Source: Nocardioides cavernae (GTDB lineage: Bacteria > Actinomycetota > Actinomycetes > Propionibacteriales > Nocardioidaceae). Taken from it: a stretch of 64,000 bases of DNA. Location of the stretch: the NCBI RefSeq assembly GCF_013410035.1, contig NZ_JACCBW010000002.1:1427913-1491912 (forward strand). The letters are read 5' to 3'. This document shows positions 42,936 to 53,440 of this stretch, piece by piece; position 1 is the first letter of the stretch, and every line of letters begins with the position of its first letter. A program made the translations under genes and the position numbers. Below the pieces are notes generated by a model. It did not search any database. It saw only the letters and a program-made list of their open reading frames with translations, and had not been told where the DNA came from.

Positions 42936-44777
42936 ATGCCGATCACCATCGACACGACCTTCCTCGACACGATGCCGGCCAACGTGGCCGTCCAGTTCTT
43001 CGACCGCGTCGCCGCGTCCCCCGACAGCGAGGCCTTCCGCTTCCCGCGGGGTGAGGCGTGGGAGTCGGTCACCTGGAAGCAGGCGGGTGACCGGGTCGAG
43101 GCCCTCGCCGCCGGCCTGATCGCGCTGGGCGTCGAGCCCGAGCAGCGCGTCGGCATCGCGTCGGGCACCCGCTACGAGTGGATCCTCGCCGACCTGGCGA
43201 TCATGTGCGCCGCCGGTGCCACCACCACCGTCTACCCGAGCACCAACGCCGAGGACACCGTCTACATCCTCGGCGACTCCGAGAGCCGCGTCGTCTTCGC
43301 CGAGGACGCCGAGCAGCTCGCCAAGCTGACCTCGCACCGCGCCGAGCTGCCCCACGTCTCCAAGGTCGTCGTCTTCGACGCCTCGACAGGCTCAGGACAC
43401 GCGGCGGATCATCAAGACTGGGTGATCAGCCTCGACGGCCTGGCCGAGCTGGGCGCCGCGAAGCTCGCCGAGCAGCCCGACGTCGTCCGCACCACCTCCG
43501 AGGCGATCCGTCCCGACCAGCTCGCCACCTTGATCTACACCTCCGGCACCACCGGTCGCCCCAAGGGCGTGCGGCTGCGGCACTCGTCGTGGGTCTACGA
43601 GGGCGAGGCGATCCGCGCGCAGGGGATCCTGTCCGAGACCGACCTCGAGTTCCGCTGGCTGCCGATGGCCCACTCCTTCGGCAAGGTGCTGATGTCGACC
43701 CAGATGGCGTGCGGCTTCGCCGCCGCGATCGACGGACGCGTGGAGAAGATCGTCGACAACCTCGGCGTCGTGAAGCCGACCTTCATGGGCGCCGCCCCGC
43801 GCATCTTCGAGAAGGCCCACGGCCGCATCGTCACCATGCAGGCCGCCGAGGGCGGTGCCAAGGAGAAGATCTTCAAGAAGGCCTTCGAGGTCGGCCTCGA
43901 GGTCGAGCGCCTCAAGCGCGAGGGCAGGTCCGTCCCGCTCGGCCTCAAGGTCCAGCACGGCCTGTTCGACAAGCTGGTCTTCTCCAAGATCCGCGACCGC
44001 TTCGGCGGAAACGTGCGGTTCTTCATCTCCGGCGCCGCCGCGCTCAACCGCGACATCGCCGAGTGGTTCGGTGCGGCCGGCATCAAGATCCTCGAGGGCT
44101 ACGGACTCACCGAGACCTCGGCCGGCTCGTTCGTCAACCACCCGGACCAGAACAAGTTCGGCACGGTCGGCCCGGTCTTCCCGGGCAGCGAGGTCAAGCT
44201 CGGCGACAACGACGAGATCATGATCAAGGGTCCCGGCGTGATGGACGGCTACCACAACCTGCCCGAGGAGACCGCGAAGACGCTGACCTCCGACGGCTGG
44301 CTGCACACCGGCGACAAGGGTGCGCTCGACGCGGACGGACACCTGGTCATCACCGGCCGCATCAAGGAGCTCTTCAAGACCTCCGGCGGCAAGTACATCG
44401 CCCCGCCCGCGATCGAGTCGAAGTTCAAGGCCGTGTGCCCCTACGCCAGCCAGTTCATGGTCTTCGGCGACGAGCGCAACTTCTGCGTCGCGCTCGTCAC
44501 GCTCGACCCGGACGCCATGGCCGGCTGGGCCGAGGAGAACGGCATGAGCGGCAGGTCGTACACCGAGATCGTCCAGTCCGACGAGGTGCAGAAGATGGTC
44601 GGCGGCTACGTCGACGACCTCAACAGCCACCTCAACCGCTGGGAGACCATCAAGAAGTGGAAGCTGCTCGACCACGACCTCACCGTCGAGTCGGGCGAGC
44701 TGACCCCGTCGATGAAGGTCAAGCGCAACGTGGTCGAGGAGAACAACAGGGCCCTGATCGAGCAGATGTACGCCTGA
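42936..44777 (+). CDS. fadD: long-chain fatty-acid--CoA ligase (AMP-binding)
   Basis: 613 residues. Forms acyl-CoA through acyl-AMP. AMP-binding motif YTSGTTGRPKG at residues 201-211, then EGYGLTETSAG, DGWLHTGDKGALDADGHLVITGRIKELFKTSGGKYIAP, and the C-terminal catalytic Lys region. It resembles FadD15-type ligases. GAGTAGG precedes the ATG. A short segment near residues 149-155 (STGSGHAADH) has an unusual base composition and may be a small in-frame insertion. Confidence 0.92.
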   Translation: MPITIDTTFLDTMPANVAVQFFDRVAASPDSEAFRFPRGEAWESVTWKQAGDRVEALAAGLIALGVEPEQRVGIASGTRYEWILADLAIMCAAGATTTVYPSTNAEDTVYILGDSESRVVFAEDAEQLAKLTSHRAELPHVSKVVVFDASTGSGHAADHQDWVISLDGLAELGAAKLAEQPDVVRTTSEAIRPDQLATLIYTSGTTGRPKGVRLRHSSWVYEGEAIRAQGILSETDLEFRWLPMAHSFGKVLMSTQMACGFAAAIDGRVEKIVDNLGVVKPTFMGAAPRIFEKAHGRIVTMQAAEGGAKEKIFKKAFEVGLEVERLKREGRSVPLGLKVQHGLFDKLVFSKIRDRFGGNVRFFISGAAALNRDIAEWFGAAGIKILEGYGLTETSAGSFVNHPDQNKFGTVGPVFPGSEVKLGDNDEIMIKGPGVMDGYHNLPEETAKTLTSDGWLHTGDKGALDADGHLVITGRIKELFKTSGGKYIAPPAIESKFKAVCPYASQFMVFGDERNFCVALVTLDPDAMAGWAEENGMSGRSYTEIVQSDEVQKMVGGYVDDLNSHLNRWETIKKWKLLDHDLTVESGELTPSMKVKRNVVEENNRALIEQMYA

Positions 44778-44823
44778 GCGGGCGCTGCTGCTGAGCGGCG
44801 GGGCCGCGTGGTTGGATACCCGC

Positions 44824-46041
44824 GTGCCCCCCGCTCAGCCCGACGGCGACGTCGCCCCCGAGGACGGCCTGCTGCCCGACGAGGCGTGGGCCGAGTTCGG
44901 CAGCAGGCCCTTCGGCCTCTACGTCCACGTGCCGTTCTGCTCGGTGCGCTGCGGCTACTGCGACTTCAACACCTACACCGCCCACGAGCTCGGTGACGAG
45001 GTCGGCGCCAGTCGGTCCTCCTACGCCGAGGCGGCGATCCGTGAGATCCGCTTCGCCCGCCACGTCCTGGGCCACCGCGACGTGCCGATCGAGACGATCT
45101 TCTTCGGCGGCGGCACGCCGACGCTGCTGAAGCCCGCCGACCTCGGCGCGATCGTCGCGAGCGCCGCGGCGGAGTTCGGCCTGGTCGACGACGTCGAGAT
45201 CACGACCGAGGCCAACCCCGACAGCGTCGCCGCGTGGGACCTCGAGGAGCTGCGCACCGCCGGCTTCAACCGGATCAGCTTCGGGATGCAGTCCGCCGTC
45301 GACCACGTGCTGCGCACGCTCGACCGCACGCACGACCCGATGCGTGTGCCGGCCGCCGTCGACTGGGCCCGCCAGGCGGGGTTCGACGACGTCAGCCTCG
45401 ACCTGATCTACGGCACCCCGGGGGAGTCGCTCGCCGACTGGGAGACCTCGGTCGACGTCGCCCTCTCCTGCCGTCCCGACCACGTCTCGGCGTACTCCCT
45501 CATCGTCGAGGAGGGCACGGCCATGGGTCGCCAGGTCGCCCGCGGGGAGCTGCCGATGCCCGACGAGGACGACCTCGCCGACAAGTACCACCTCGTCGAC
45601 GAGAAGCTGTCCGCCGCCGGGATGAGCTGGTACGAGGTGTCCAACTGGGCGACCTCGCCCGACCACTGGTGCCGCCACAACCTCCTCTACTGGACCGGCG
45701 GCCACTGGTGGGGCGTCGGTCCCGGCGCGCACTCGCACGTCGGTGGCGTGCGCTGGTGGAACGTCAAGCACCCCGCGGCGTACGCCCAGCGGCTGGCGCG
45801 TGGCGTCTCGCCGGCGCACGGGCGCGAGGTGCTGGGCTACCGCGACCAGAGGGTCGAGCGCATCCTGCTCGAGATCCGCCTGGTCGAGGGACTGCCGGTC
45901 ACCGCCCTCGAGGCCACCGGCCGCTCCCACGTCGCCCGGCTCGTCGCCGACGGACTGGTGGAGCTCATCGCCGAGCGTCTCGTGCTCACCCAGCGCGGCC
46001 GGCTCCTCGCCGACGCCGTCGTGCGCGACCTCGTCGACTGA
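44824..46041 (+). CDS. hemW: heme chaperone HemW
   Basis: 405 residues from the GTG at 44824; TTGGAT 6 nt upstream could be its -10 and an in-frame TTG at 44812 is a weaker start. Radical-SAM cysteines C39, C43 and C46 (CSVRCGYC) with the extra aromatic YC are the HemN/HemW type, but the protein has the HemW length and motifs (FFGGGTPTLL, SFGMQS, DLIYGTPGES, SAYSLIVEEGT, VGPGAHSH). HemW delivers heme to respiratory proteins. Confidence 0.93.
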   Translation: MPPAQPDGDVAPEDGLLPDEAWAEFGSRPFGLYVHVPFCSVRCGYCDFNTYTAHELGDEVGASRSSYAEAAIREIRFARHVLGHRDVPIETIFFGGGTPTLLKPADLGAIVASAAAEFGLVDDVEITTEANPDSVAAWDLEELRTAGFNRISFGMQSAVDHVLRTLDRTHDPMRVPAAVDWARQAGFDDVSLDLIYGTPGESLADWETSVDVALSCRPDHVSAYSLIVEEGTAMGRQVARGELPMPDEDDLADKYHLVDEKLSAAGMSWYEVSNWATSPDHWCRHNLLYWTGGHWWGVGPGAHSHVGGVRWWNVKHPAAYAQRLARGVSPAHGREVLGYRDQRVERILLEIRLVEGLPVTALEATGRSHVARLVADGLVELIAERLVLTQRGRLLADAVVRDLVD

Positions 46042-46051
46042 GCCCCCCAGA

Positions 46052-46205
46052 GGTGGTCGAGTGCCCGTGAGGGACGAGCGGGCGCATCGAGACCTGGTGG
46101 TCCGCGGGTCTCGACACGGGTCGGCCAGTCCTTCGCTTCGCTCAGGTCTGGCCGAGCCCTGCTCGACCTCCCGACCTCGTCAGCCCTTCGCTCCGCTCAG
46201 GGCTG
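46052..46205. repeat. cluster of REP-like palindromic elements
   Basis: Element A (46052-46094) runs from GGTGGTCGAG to ATCGAGACC; element B (46107-46171) runs from GGTCTCGACAC to GCTCGACCTCC in the opposite orientation and has an inner GGTCGGCCAG/CTGGCCGAGCC stem. Element C (46181-46205) has CAGCCC/GGGCTG around TTCGCTCCGCTCA and supplies the last codons and stop of the DUF3097 gene. B and C share TTCGCT(T/C)CGCTCAGG. Confidence 0.75.
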
Positions 46206-47045
46206 GGTCGTGAAGTCGATGAGCTCCTCGACCCGTCCGAGCAGCGCGGGCTCGAGGTCGGCGTAGGAGGACACCCGGCCGAGGATGTGCTTCCAGGCGC
46301 GGGCGATGTCGGCCTGGTCGCGGTGCGGCCACCCGAGCTGCTGGCAGGTGCCGGTCTTCCAGTCGATCCCGCGGGGGACGGACGGCCAGGCGGGGATGCC
46401 GAGCCGGTCGGGCTTGACCGCCTGCCAGATGTCGATGAACGGGTGGCCCACGACCAGGACGTGCGCGCCGATGGGGGAGCGGGCGATGCCCTGCGCGATC
46501 CGTTGCTCCTTCGACCCGGCGACCAGATGGTCGACCAGGACGCCGACCCGGCGGTCCGGTCCGGGCCGGAAGTCGCGCAGGTGCTCGGCCAGGTCGTCGA
46601 CGCCGCCGAGGTACTCGACCACCACGCCCTCGACGCGCAGGTCGTCGCCCCAGACCTTCTCGACCAGCTCGGCGTCGTGGCGGCCCTCGACGAAGATGCG
46701 GCTGGCGCGGGCGACGCGGGCGCGGGCGTTGGGCACGGCGACCGAGCCGGACGCCGTACGCGTGGGGGCTGCGGGAGCGCCGCCGCGCACCGGGCGGGTG
46801 AGGATCACCGGCTTGCCCTCGAGCAGGAACCCGGGGCCGAGCGGGAACGTACGCCGCTTGCCGCGCCGGTCCTCCAGCGTGAGCGTGTCGATGTCACGGT
46901 CGACCGCTACGACCTCGCCGCACCAGTCGGTGGTCACCTCCTCGACCACCATGCCGATCTCGGTCGGCACCTCGACCGCGCGACCCCGGGCGGGGACGCG
47001 CCAGTCGCCGGACAGGACGTCGGTTCCGTAGCGATCGTGAGGCAC
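46197..47045 (-). CDS. DUF3097 family protein
   Basis: 282 residues, GTG start with TAACGT 6 nt upstream. RASRIFVEGRHDAELVEKVWGDDLRVEGVVVEYLGGVDDLAEHL has the layout of a Toprim-like fold, and VVGHPFIDIWQAVKPDRLGIPAWPSVPRGIDWKTGTC is the family signature. It is conserved in actinobacteria next to hemW. The function is unknown. Its stop codon lies within a REP-like element. Confidence 0.87.
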   Translation of the reverse strand: MPHDRYGTDVLSGDWRVPARGRAVEVPTEIGMVVEEVTTDWCGEVVAVDRDIDTLTLEDRRGKRRTFPLGPGFLLEGKPVILTRPVRGGAPAAPTRTASGSVAVPNARARVARASRIFVEGRHDAELVEKVWGDDLRVEGVVVEYLGGVDDLAEHLRDFRPGPDRRVGVLVDHLVAGSKEQRIAQGIARSPIGAHVLVVGHPFIDIWQAVKPDRLGIPAWPSVPRGIDWKTGTCQQLGWPHRDQADIARAWKHILGRVSSYADLEPALLGRVEELIDFTTQP

Positions 47046-47092
47046 CGGGATACGTTAGGCGCCGGGCGAGACGAATCCGGGGGTGGCACGCC

Positions 47093-47401
47093 GTGCGGCG
47101 ACGGACCAGGGCGACGCAGCAGAGGGACATCGCGCGGTCCTTCGGCGGTCGCAGCGGGTTCGCGTCCGAGGAGCTCGACCGCGGCGACCGGCCGCCGGAG
47201 CAGATGAGCCGCGCCGAGCGCACCCTGGCGTGGTGGCAGTGGTCCGACTCCAGCAACCACTTCGAGGACTACGCCGACGCGGACCACCACCGACTCGACC
47301 GCCTGCTGCCGTCGGCCGAGCTCCTGGTCGCCCTGGCGATCGTGCTCGTGTTCGTCGGGGCGTACGCCGGCTTCATCGCCTACCTCGCGCTGACCCGCTG
47401 A
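47093..47401 (+). CDS. small membrane-anchored protein, unknown function
   Basis: 102 residues. A basic N-terminus (RRRTRATQQRDIARSFGG), a middle acidic/aromatic part (LAWWQWSDSSNHFEDYADADHH) and one C-terminal membrane helix (ELLVALAIVLVFVGAYAGFIAYLAL). GTG start. It is divergent from DUF3097 and converges on an acidic protein gene. No family is recognised. Confidence 0.6.
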   Translation: MRRRTRATQQRDIARSFGGRSGFASEELDRGDRPPEQMSRAERTLAWWQWSDSSNHFEDYADADHHRLDRLLPSAELLVALAIVLVFVGAYAGFIAYLALTR

Positions 47402-47408
47402 CCGGGGC

Positions 47409-47783
47409 TCAGCCCTCGGCGACGCCCGAGCCCTCGGCGCCCTCGCCGCTGTTGGCGCCGCCGCCGGTCTCGCCGGACTCGTCCGACTCGTCGCCGTCCT
47501 CGCGCTCGGACTCCACCGGAGGGTTGCCGAGGTCCTCCTGCGTCGCGTCCATCTCCAGCTCGTCCTGGTCCTTGGTCTCCTCGGCGTCCGGGTCGAGGGG
47601 TTCGGCGAGCGGGTTGTCCTCGCCGGGCTGGAGGTCCTCGGGCAGCTGGTCGTCGGAGATGCCGCTCATGCTGGCGTCGTCCGGCGCTGCGCTGTCCCCG
47701 GAGTGGTCGGAGTCCGCCGGGCTGGTGCCGCTCGACGCCTCGGGGGTCTCGCTCGGGTCCTGCTGGGATCCGTTGTCGGTCAT
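47409..47783 (-). CDS. acidic, disordered protein
   Basis: 124 residues, extremely rich in Asp, Glu, Ser, Gly and Pro (for example DDQLPEDLQPGEDNPLAEPLD), with no hydrophobic segment. TAGGAC 6 nt before the ATG suggests a leaderless start. Codon bias supports expression. No function is suggested beyond a flexible cytoplasmic protein. Confidence 0.55.
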   Translation of the reverse strand: MTDNGSQQDPSETPEASSGTSPADSDHSGDSAAPDDASMSGISDDQLPEDLQPGEDNPLAEPLDPDAEETKDQDELEMDATQEDLGNPPVESEREDGDESDESGETGGGANSGEGAEGSGVAEG

Positions 47784-47836
47784 GTCCCAGTCCTACCGAC
47801 CGGAGGCGTCGCCGGACCAGCCCCCGAGGGGTGGGG

Positions 47837-48535
47837 TCAGCAGAGGCCGGCGTGCAGGTGCGTGCGCAGGGCCGCGCCGAGCTCCTGCGGGGTGGACGCC
47901 CGCCGGAGGAAGTCCAGGCGCTGGGTGTGGGCGCCGGAGTCGTCGAGCCAGGCGACCTCGACGCCGTCGGGGTCGACCGCGCGGAGGCTGGCCGCGAGGA
48001 GCGTGCGCAGCGGCAGGCCGAAGGTCGAGGCCGTCGCGGTGCGCAGCTCACGCTCGTGCGCCTCGTTGGCGTGCTCGGCGGTGCGCTGGAGGTAGCCCTG
48101 GTTGAGGACGTGGCTCCCGTCGCGGAACTCGTCGAGGTCGACCTGGATGGCGAGCGTGCCCCGCAGGAGGGTCACCTCGGCGAGGTCGACGGCCACGAGC
48201 GCCCTCGTGTCCCCGCAGCACGCGCAGCCCGAGCCGCGCTGGGCCAGCCGGCCGCGCAGGACGAGGCCCAGGCCCCGCTCGCGCGACGACCGGTGGCCCA
48301 GTCCGCTGCTCACCTCGACGACGCCCTCGGCACCGGTGTGGGCACCTGCGACGAGCGCGGAGCCCTGCGCGGCGCTGAAGACCGGTGCGCCGTGGACGTC
48401 GGTGGTGACCTCGTAGCCCTCCTCCTCGAGCGCCGGGCTCGAGTCGTCGACGCGCAGCGTGATCGAGCGCGGGCAGGACAGGACGCTGCGTGCGATCAGT
48501 GCTGTCTCTGCTGGGGTCACGGCCGCCTCCGTCAT
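47837..48535 (-). CDS. DUF2470 (heme-utilisation/HugZ-like) protein
   Basis: 232 residues from the ATG at 48535. The C-terminal 80 residues (HVLNQGYLQRTAEHANEAHERELRTATASTFGLPLRTLLAASLRAVDPDGVEVAWLD) match DUF2470, the helical lid of HugZ-type heme oxygenases. The N-terminal half (IARSVLSCPRSITLRVDDSS, GAPVFSAAQGSALVAGAHTG) resembles the split-barrel flavin/heme-binding part. A CACCG cysteine cluster is present at GCACCGDTRAL. An iron-repressor box overlaps its start, so expression should rise when iron is short. Confidence 0.78.
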   Translation of the reverse strand: MTEAAVTPAETALIARSVLSCPRSITLRVDDSSPALEEEGYEVTTDVHGAPVFSAAQGSALVAGAHTGAEGVVEVSSGLGHRSSRERGLGLVLRGRLAQRGSGCACCGDTRALVAVDLAEVTLLRGTLAIQVDLDEFRDGSHVLNQGYLQRTAEHANEAHERELRTATASTFGLPLRTLLAASLRAVDPDGVEVAWLDDSGAHTQRLDFLRRASTPQELGAALRTHLHAGLC

Positions 48536-48553
48536 TAGGTAAGGCAAGCCTAA
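48535..48553. promoter_or_regulatory. DtxR/IdeR iron box
   Basis: TTAGGTAAGGCAAGCCTAA matches the 19-bp iron-box consensus TTAGGTTAGGCTAACCTAA at 16 of 19 positions. It overlaps the ATG of the DUF2470 gene and its likely -10, so Fe-loaded DtxR/IdeR would repress. Confidence 0.7.
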
Positions 48554-48568
48554 CCCGAGGTGGGGTCG

Positions 48569-49420
48569 TCAGACCAGCGGGAGCCGCCTCTGGCTGCGCG
48601 GGAGGTGCTCGTAGCCCCGTCGCACGGCGCTCTCGAGCAGCCGCGGGTCCCACGGCCACTCGCCCTGGGCGAGCGCCTCGGACTGCGGGACCCCGCGCGA
48701 GGCGAGGTCGCGGATCGTCTCGGCGATGACGCCGAGGTCGACGCGCTGGTCCTGCACGAACGCCTTGTCGACCACCTGGCCGTGCCCGGGGACGACGACC
48801 GTGCGGTCGGTCATCAGGCCGAGGACCAGGTCGAGGGTCGTCGGCCACTCGAGCGGGAAGGAGTCGTCGCCGATGGACGGCGGGTCCGACTCCTCGACGA
48901 GGTCGCCGCCGAGCAGCACGTCGGCGTCGGGGATCCGGACGACCAGGTCGCCGGCGGTGTGACCGCGGCCGGGGTGGATGAGCTCGACGGCCCGGTCGCC
49001 CAGGTCGAGCTGCACGGCCGAGGAGAACGTGTGCGTCGGGAGGTGCAGCGTGGTCGCCAGCACCTCCTCGCGGCGCGGGTCGTCGCCGATCTGCGCGTAG
49101 TGCTCGAAGGTCCGCGTCGCCGACTCCTCGACGTGGTCGCGCGCCCAGTCGGTCGCGTGGACGGGCATCTCGCCGAACTCCTCCACCATCGTCGCGTTGC
49201 CGAAGTGGTGGTCCCAGTGCTCGTGGGTGTTGACGAGCCCGGTGAGGGGGCCGGCGCCCAGGCGGCGTACGTCGTCGGCGACGACCCGCGCCTGCGCGGC
49301 CGAGCCGTGCGTGTCGACCATGAGGAGGCCGTCCGACCCGCCGACCAGGACGATGTTGACGTGCATCCACTCGTAGTGCGCCACCCAGACCCGCGGCGCC
49401 ACCTCGATGAAGTCGGGCAT
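48569..49420 (-). CDS. MBL-fold metallo-hydrolase
   Basis: 283 residues. Metal site [10 protein letters not shown], then [23 protein letters not shown] and [11 protein letters not shown]. This is the SoxH/QuiP-like branch with broad hydrolase function. TAGGGT lies 7 nt before the ATG on the minus strand. It is divergent from hrcA. The substrate is unknown. Confidence 0.87.
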   Translation of the reverse strand: MPDFIEVAPRVWVAHYEWMHVNIVLVGGSDGLLMVDTHGSAAQARVVADDVRRLGAGPLTGLVNTHEHWDHHFGNATMVEEFGEMPVHATDWARDHVEESATRTFEHYAQIGDDPRREEVLATTLHLPTHTFSSAVQLDLGDRAVELIHPGRGHTAGDLVVRIPDADVLLGGDLVEESDPPSIGDDSFPLEWPTTLDLVLGLMTDRTVVVPGHGQVVDKAFVQDQRVDLGVIAETIRDLASRGVPQSEALAQGEWPWDPRLLESAVRRGYEHLPRSQRRLPLV

Positions 49421-49449
49421 GCTCCGGACCCTACGGGCTGCTAGTAGAG

Positions 49450-49476
49450 TTGGCACTCCCGTCAGACGAGTGCCAG
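49450..49476. promoter_or_regulatory. CIRCE element of hrcA-dnaJ
   Basis: TTGGCACTC-N9-GAGTGCCAG (27 nt), a close variant of the CIRCE consensus TTAGCACTC-N9-GAGTGCTAA. It sits at a -10-like TAGAGT (49445-49450) and 35 nt before the hrcA GTG, so HrcA should repress its own operon. Confidence 0.85.
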
Positions 49477-49511
49477 AACCGGTCCAACGAGAGCCCAGCG
49501 AGGAGGTCCCC

Positions 49512-50530
49512 GTGGTCGACGACCGCAAGCTCGACGTGCTGCGCGCGATCGTGGAGGACTACGTCGCCACCGAGGAGCCGGTCGGCTCCAAGGCCCTCGT
49601 GGAGCGGCACGGTCTCGGTGTCTCGCCGGCCACGGTCCGCAACGACATGGCGGTGCTGGAGGAGGAGGGCTACATCCACCAGCCGCACACCAGCGCGGGC
49701 CGCGTGCCCACCGACAAGGGCTACCGGCTCTTCGTCGACAAGCTCGCCACGCTCAAGCCGATGAGCGCCGCCGAGCGGCGGGCGATCTCGACGCTCCTCG
49801 ACGGTGCCGTCGATCTCGACGACGTGGTGCAGCGCTCGGTGCGGCTGCTGAGCCAGCTGACCCGCCAGGTCGCGATCGTGCAGTACCCCTCGCTGTCGCG
49901 GTCCACGGTCCGTCACGTCGAGCTCGTCGCCCTCACCCCGACCCGGGTGATGGTGATCCTGATCCTCAGCACGGGCCGTGTCGAGCAGCGCCTCGTCGAG
50001 CTCGACGAGCCGGTCCCGGACACCGACCTCGCCGAGCTGCGCGTGGCGATCAACCAGGCCAGCTCCGGCGTGCAGATCGCCGCCGCCGCGTCCGCGCTGG
50101 CTGCCCTGCCCGACGCCGTACGCCCGGAGCAGGCCGCCTCGACCGGCGCCGTCGTCGGCGTCCTGGTCGAGGCCATGTCGGACCACCGCAGCGACGAGCG
50201 CGTCGCGGTGAGCGGGGCCGCCAACCTCGCCCGCTACGGCGACTTCGACACCGCGGTGCGCCCGCTGCTCGAGGCGCTCGAGGAGCACGTGGTACTGCTC
50301 AAGCTGCTGGGGGAGTCGGGCGTCGACGCGCTGACCGTGCGCATCGGGCACGAAGGCCCCTACTCCGAGCTCGCCGCCACCAGCGTGGTGGCCACGGGCT
50401 ACGGCCCGCAGGAGCTCCACCTCGGATCCCTCGGCGTGGTCGGACCGACCCGCATGGACTACCCCGGATCCATGGCAGCCGTGCGCGCGGTCGCGCGCTA
50501 CGTCTCCCGGATCCTCGATGAAGGAAACCA

Positions 50531-50534
<4 letters not shown>
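49512..50534 (+). CDS. hrcA: heat-inducible transcription repressor HrcA
   Basis: 340 residues, GTG start with AGGAGG 5 nt upstream. The N-terminal winged helix is [63 protein letters not shown]. HrcA binds CIRCE when GroEL is available and represses chaperone genes. Its gene overlaps dnaJ by 4 nt. Confidence 0.96.
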
Positions 50535-51703
<1,169 letters not shown>

Positions 51704-51713
51704 GCCGGGGCTG

Positions 51714-52454
51714 ATGTCGCTCCCGGTCCACCTCGTCGAGTCCCTCGCCGGGACATCGGTCGGCTCGACCGTCGAGGTGACCGGTGACGAGGCGCACCAC
51801 GCGGTGGCCGTACGCCGGCTGCGCGAGGGCGAGCGAGTCGTGCTGACCGACGGCCTCGGGACCTCGGCCACGGGCGAGGTCGCCTCGACCGGCAAGAAGG
51901 TCTTCACCGTCCGGGTCGACCAGGTCCGGACGGCCGAGCGGCCGGAGCCGGCGGTCACGGTCGTCCAGGCGCTGCCCAAGGGCGAGCGCGGCGAGCTCGC
52001 GGTCGAGGTGCTGACCGAGGTCGGAGTGGACCGCGTCGTGCCGTGGGCGGCCGCGCGGTCCGTCGCGGTCTGGAAGGGTGAGCGCGCGGTCAAGTCCCAC
52101 GCCAGGTGGCAGGCGACCGCCCGCGAGGCCGCCAAGCAGTCGCGCCGCGCCTGGCTGCCGACCGTCACGCCGCTGGCGTCGACGGCCGACCTGGCGGCGC
52201 TGGTCGCCGAGGCGGACCTGGCCGTCGTGCTGCACGAGGACGCCACCGCGCCCCTGAGCGCGATCGACGTGCCTGCGGCGGGCCGGATCGTCGTGGTCGT
52301 CGGCCCGGAGGGGGGCGTCGCGCCCGAGGAGCTCGCCGCACTCACCGCGGCCGGGGCGCAGGCCGTACGCCTCGGCGCCGAGGTGCTGCGGACCTCCACC
52401 GCCGGGGTGGTGGCGGTCGCCGCCCTGCTGGCACGCACCCCGCGCTGGGGCTAG
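51714..52454 (+). CDS. rsmE: 16S rRNA (uracil1498-N3)-methyltransferase
   Basis: 246 residues, ATG 10 nt after dnaJ. VTGDEAHHAVAVRRLREGERVVLTDG (N-terminal PUA-like), VQALPKGERGELAVEVLTEVGVDRVVPWAAARSV, then VVVGPEGGVAPEELAALTAAGAQAVRLGAEVLRTSTAGV, the SPOUT knot that binds SAM. It methylates U1498 in helix 44. The gene ends 4 nt inside the convergent GerMN-type gene. Confidence 0.95.
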   Translation: MSLPVHLVESLAGTSVGSTVEVTGDEAHHAVAVRRLREGERVVLTDGLGTSATGEVASTGKKVFTVRVDQVRTAERPEPAVTVVQALPKGERGELAVEVLTEVGVDRVVPWAAARSVAVWKGERAVKSHARWQATAREAAKQSRRAWLPTVTPLASTADLAALVAEADLAVVLHEDATAPLSAIDVPAAGRIVVVVGPEGGVAPEELAALTAAGAQAVRLGAEVLRTSTAGVVAVAALLARTPRWG

Positions 52455-53440
52455 TCGACGACCGTGATCCGACGGGTGTCGACGTGGATCATGCCCTCGC
52501 CCGAGGGGTCGTCGGTCCGCGAGACCACGACGTAGTCGCCGGGCGGGACGTCGGACAGGTCGAGCGTCACGCGGAACGGGAACAGCCTGTCCTCGTAGCT
52601 GCCCGCGGTGGCCGGCACCTCGGCGACGACCTGACCGTCGTCGACGCGCTCGATGCGGGTCACGACGTTCCCCTCGAACGAGCTCGCCACGCCGCGGACC
52701 GTGAGCGGCTCGTCGTTGTCGACCTCGCGGCCCTCGGACGGGTCGGAGAGGGACACGTGCGCGAGCACCGCCAGGTCCGACCCCGCCGTCAACGGCTCCG
52801 CCGTCGGCACGCCGAGCACCGTCGGCACCGGCTCGCCGTCGACGAGCAGGCTGACCGGCACGCGGCCCTCGCCGTACACCCCCTGCGCCGTGCGGACGAG
52901 CTGCTCGAGCGCGAGCCGGGCGTCGGTGTCCGACATGCCGGCCGGCCGGTCGCGGACGTCACCGGTGATCGACACCGTGATGAGGTCGGCGCCGAAGTCA
53001 TAGGTGTCGAGCGAGGTGCCGGCCGGCCACGACGACCCGTAGTCGGGGTCGAGCGCGTCACCGTGCAGGGCGGCGTCGAAGGCGAAGGTCTCGGCGGACA
53101 TCGGTCCCGGCCCCCGCTGGAACTCGCGGTAGAGCCGTGGTCCGGACGGCGTGTCCCCGACGAAGTAGACCGGGACGAGGCGGTCCATCGCGTCCGGGAG
53201 GTCGCTGGCCGTCGTCGGCGCGGGCCCGACCGGGGCCGGCTGCGACGACGGCGCCCCACCGGTCGTCAGCGCGAACGCGGTGACCACCGAGGCGGCGAGC
53301 AGCCCGGCGCCGCCGGCCACCCACCAGCCCCGGCCGGTCCCGCGAGGAGCTGTCGCCGCCTGGATCGCGCCCCACCGGTCGCCCGGCTCGACGTCGTCGG
53401 CCACCTCGTGGAGCAGGTCGCGGATCAGCTGGTCGTTCAT
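52451..53440 (-). CDS. putative anti-sigma protein with extracellular GerMN/Gmad2 domains
   Basis: 329 residues, starting in an ATGA overlap with the sigma-factor gene. A short cytoplasmic N-terminus (MNDQLIRDLLHEVADDVEPGDRW, a motif common next to SigE-type sigma genes), one membrane helix (about 39-60), then outside the cell a GerMN-type domain (VPVYFVGDTPSGPRLYREFQRG, DARLALEQLVRTAQGVYGEGRVPV) and a Gmad2-like Ig domain (ITVVD end). It probably holds the sigma factor until a signal arrives. No zinc HxxxCxxC motif is seen, so it is not a typical ZAS anti-sigma. Confidence 0.7.
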   Translation of the reverse strand: MNDQLIRDLLHEVADDVEPGDRWGAIQAATAPRGTGRGWWVAGGAGLLAASVVTAFALTTGGAPSSQPAPVGPAPTTASDLPDAMDRLVPVYFVGDTPSGPRLYREFQRGPGPMSAETFAFDAALHGDALDPDYGSSWPAGTSLDTYDFGADLITVSITGDVRDRPAGMSDTDARLALEQLVRTAQGVYGEGRVPVSLLVDGEPVPTVLGVPTAEPLTAGSDLAVLAHVSLSDPSEGREVDNDEPLTVRGVASSFEGNVVTRIERVDDGQVVAEVPATAGSYEDRLFPFRVTLDLSDVPPGDYVVVSRTDDPSGEGMIHVDTRRITVVD

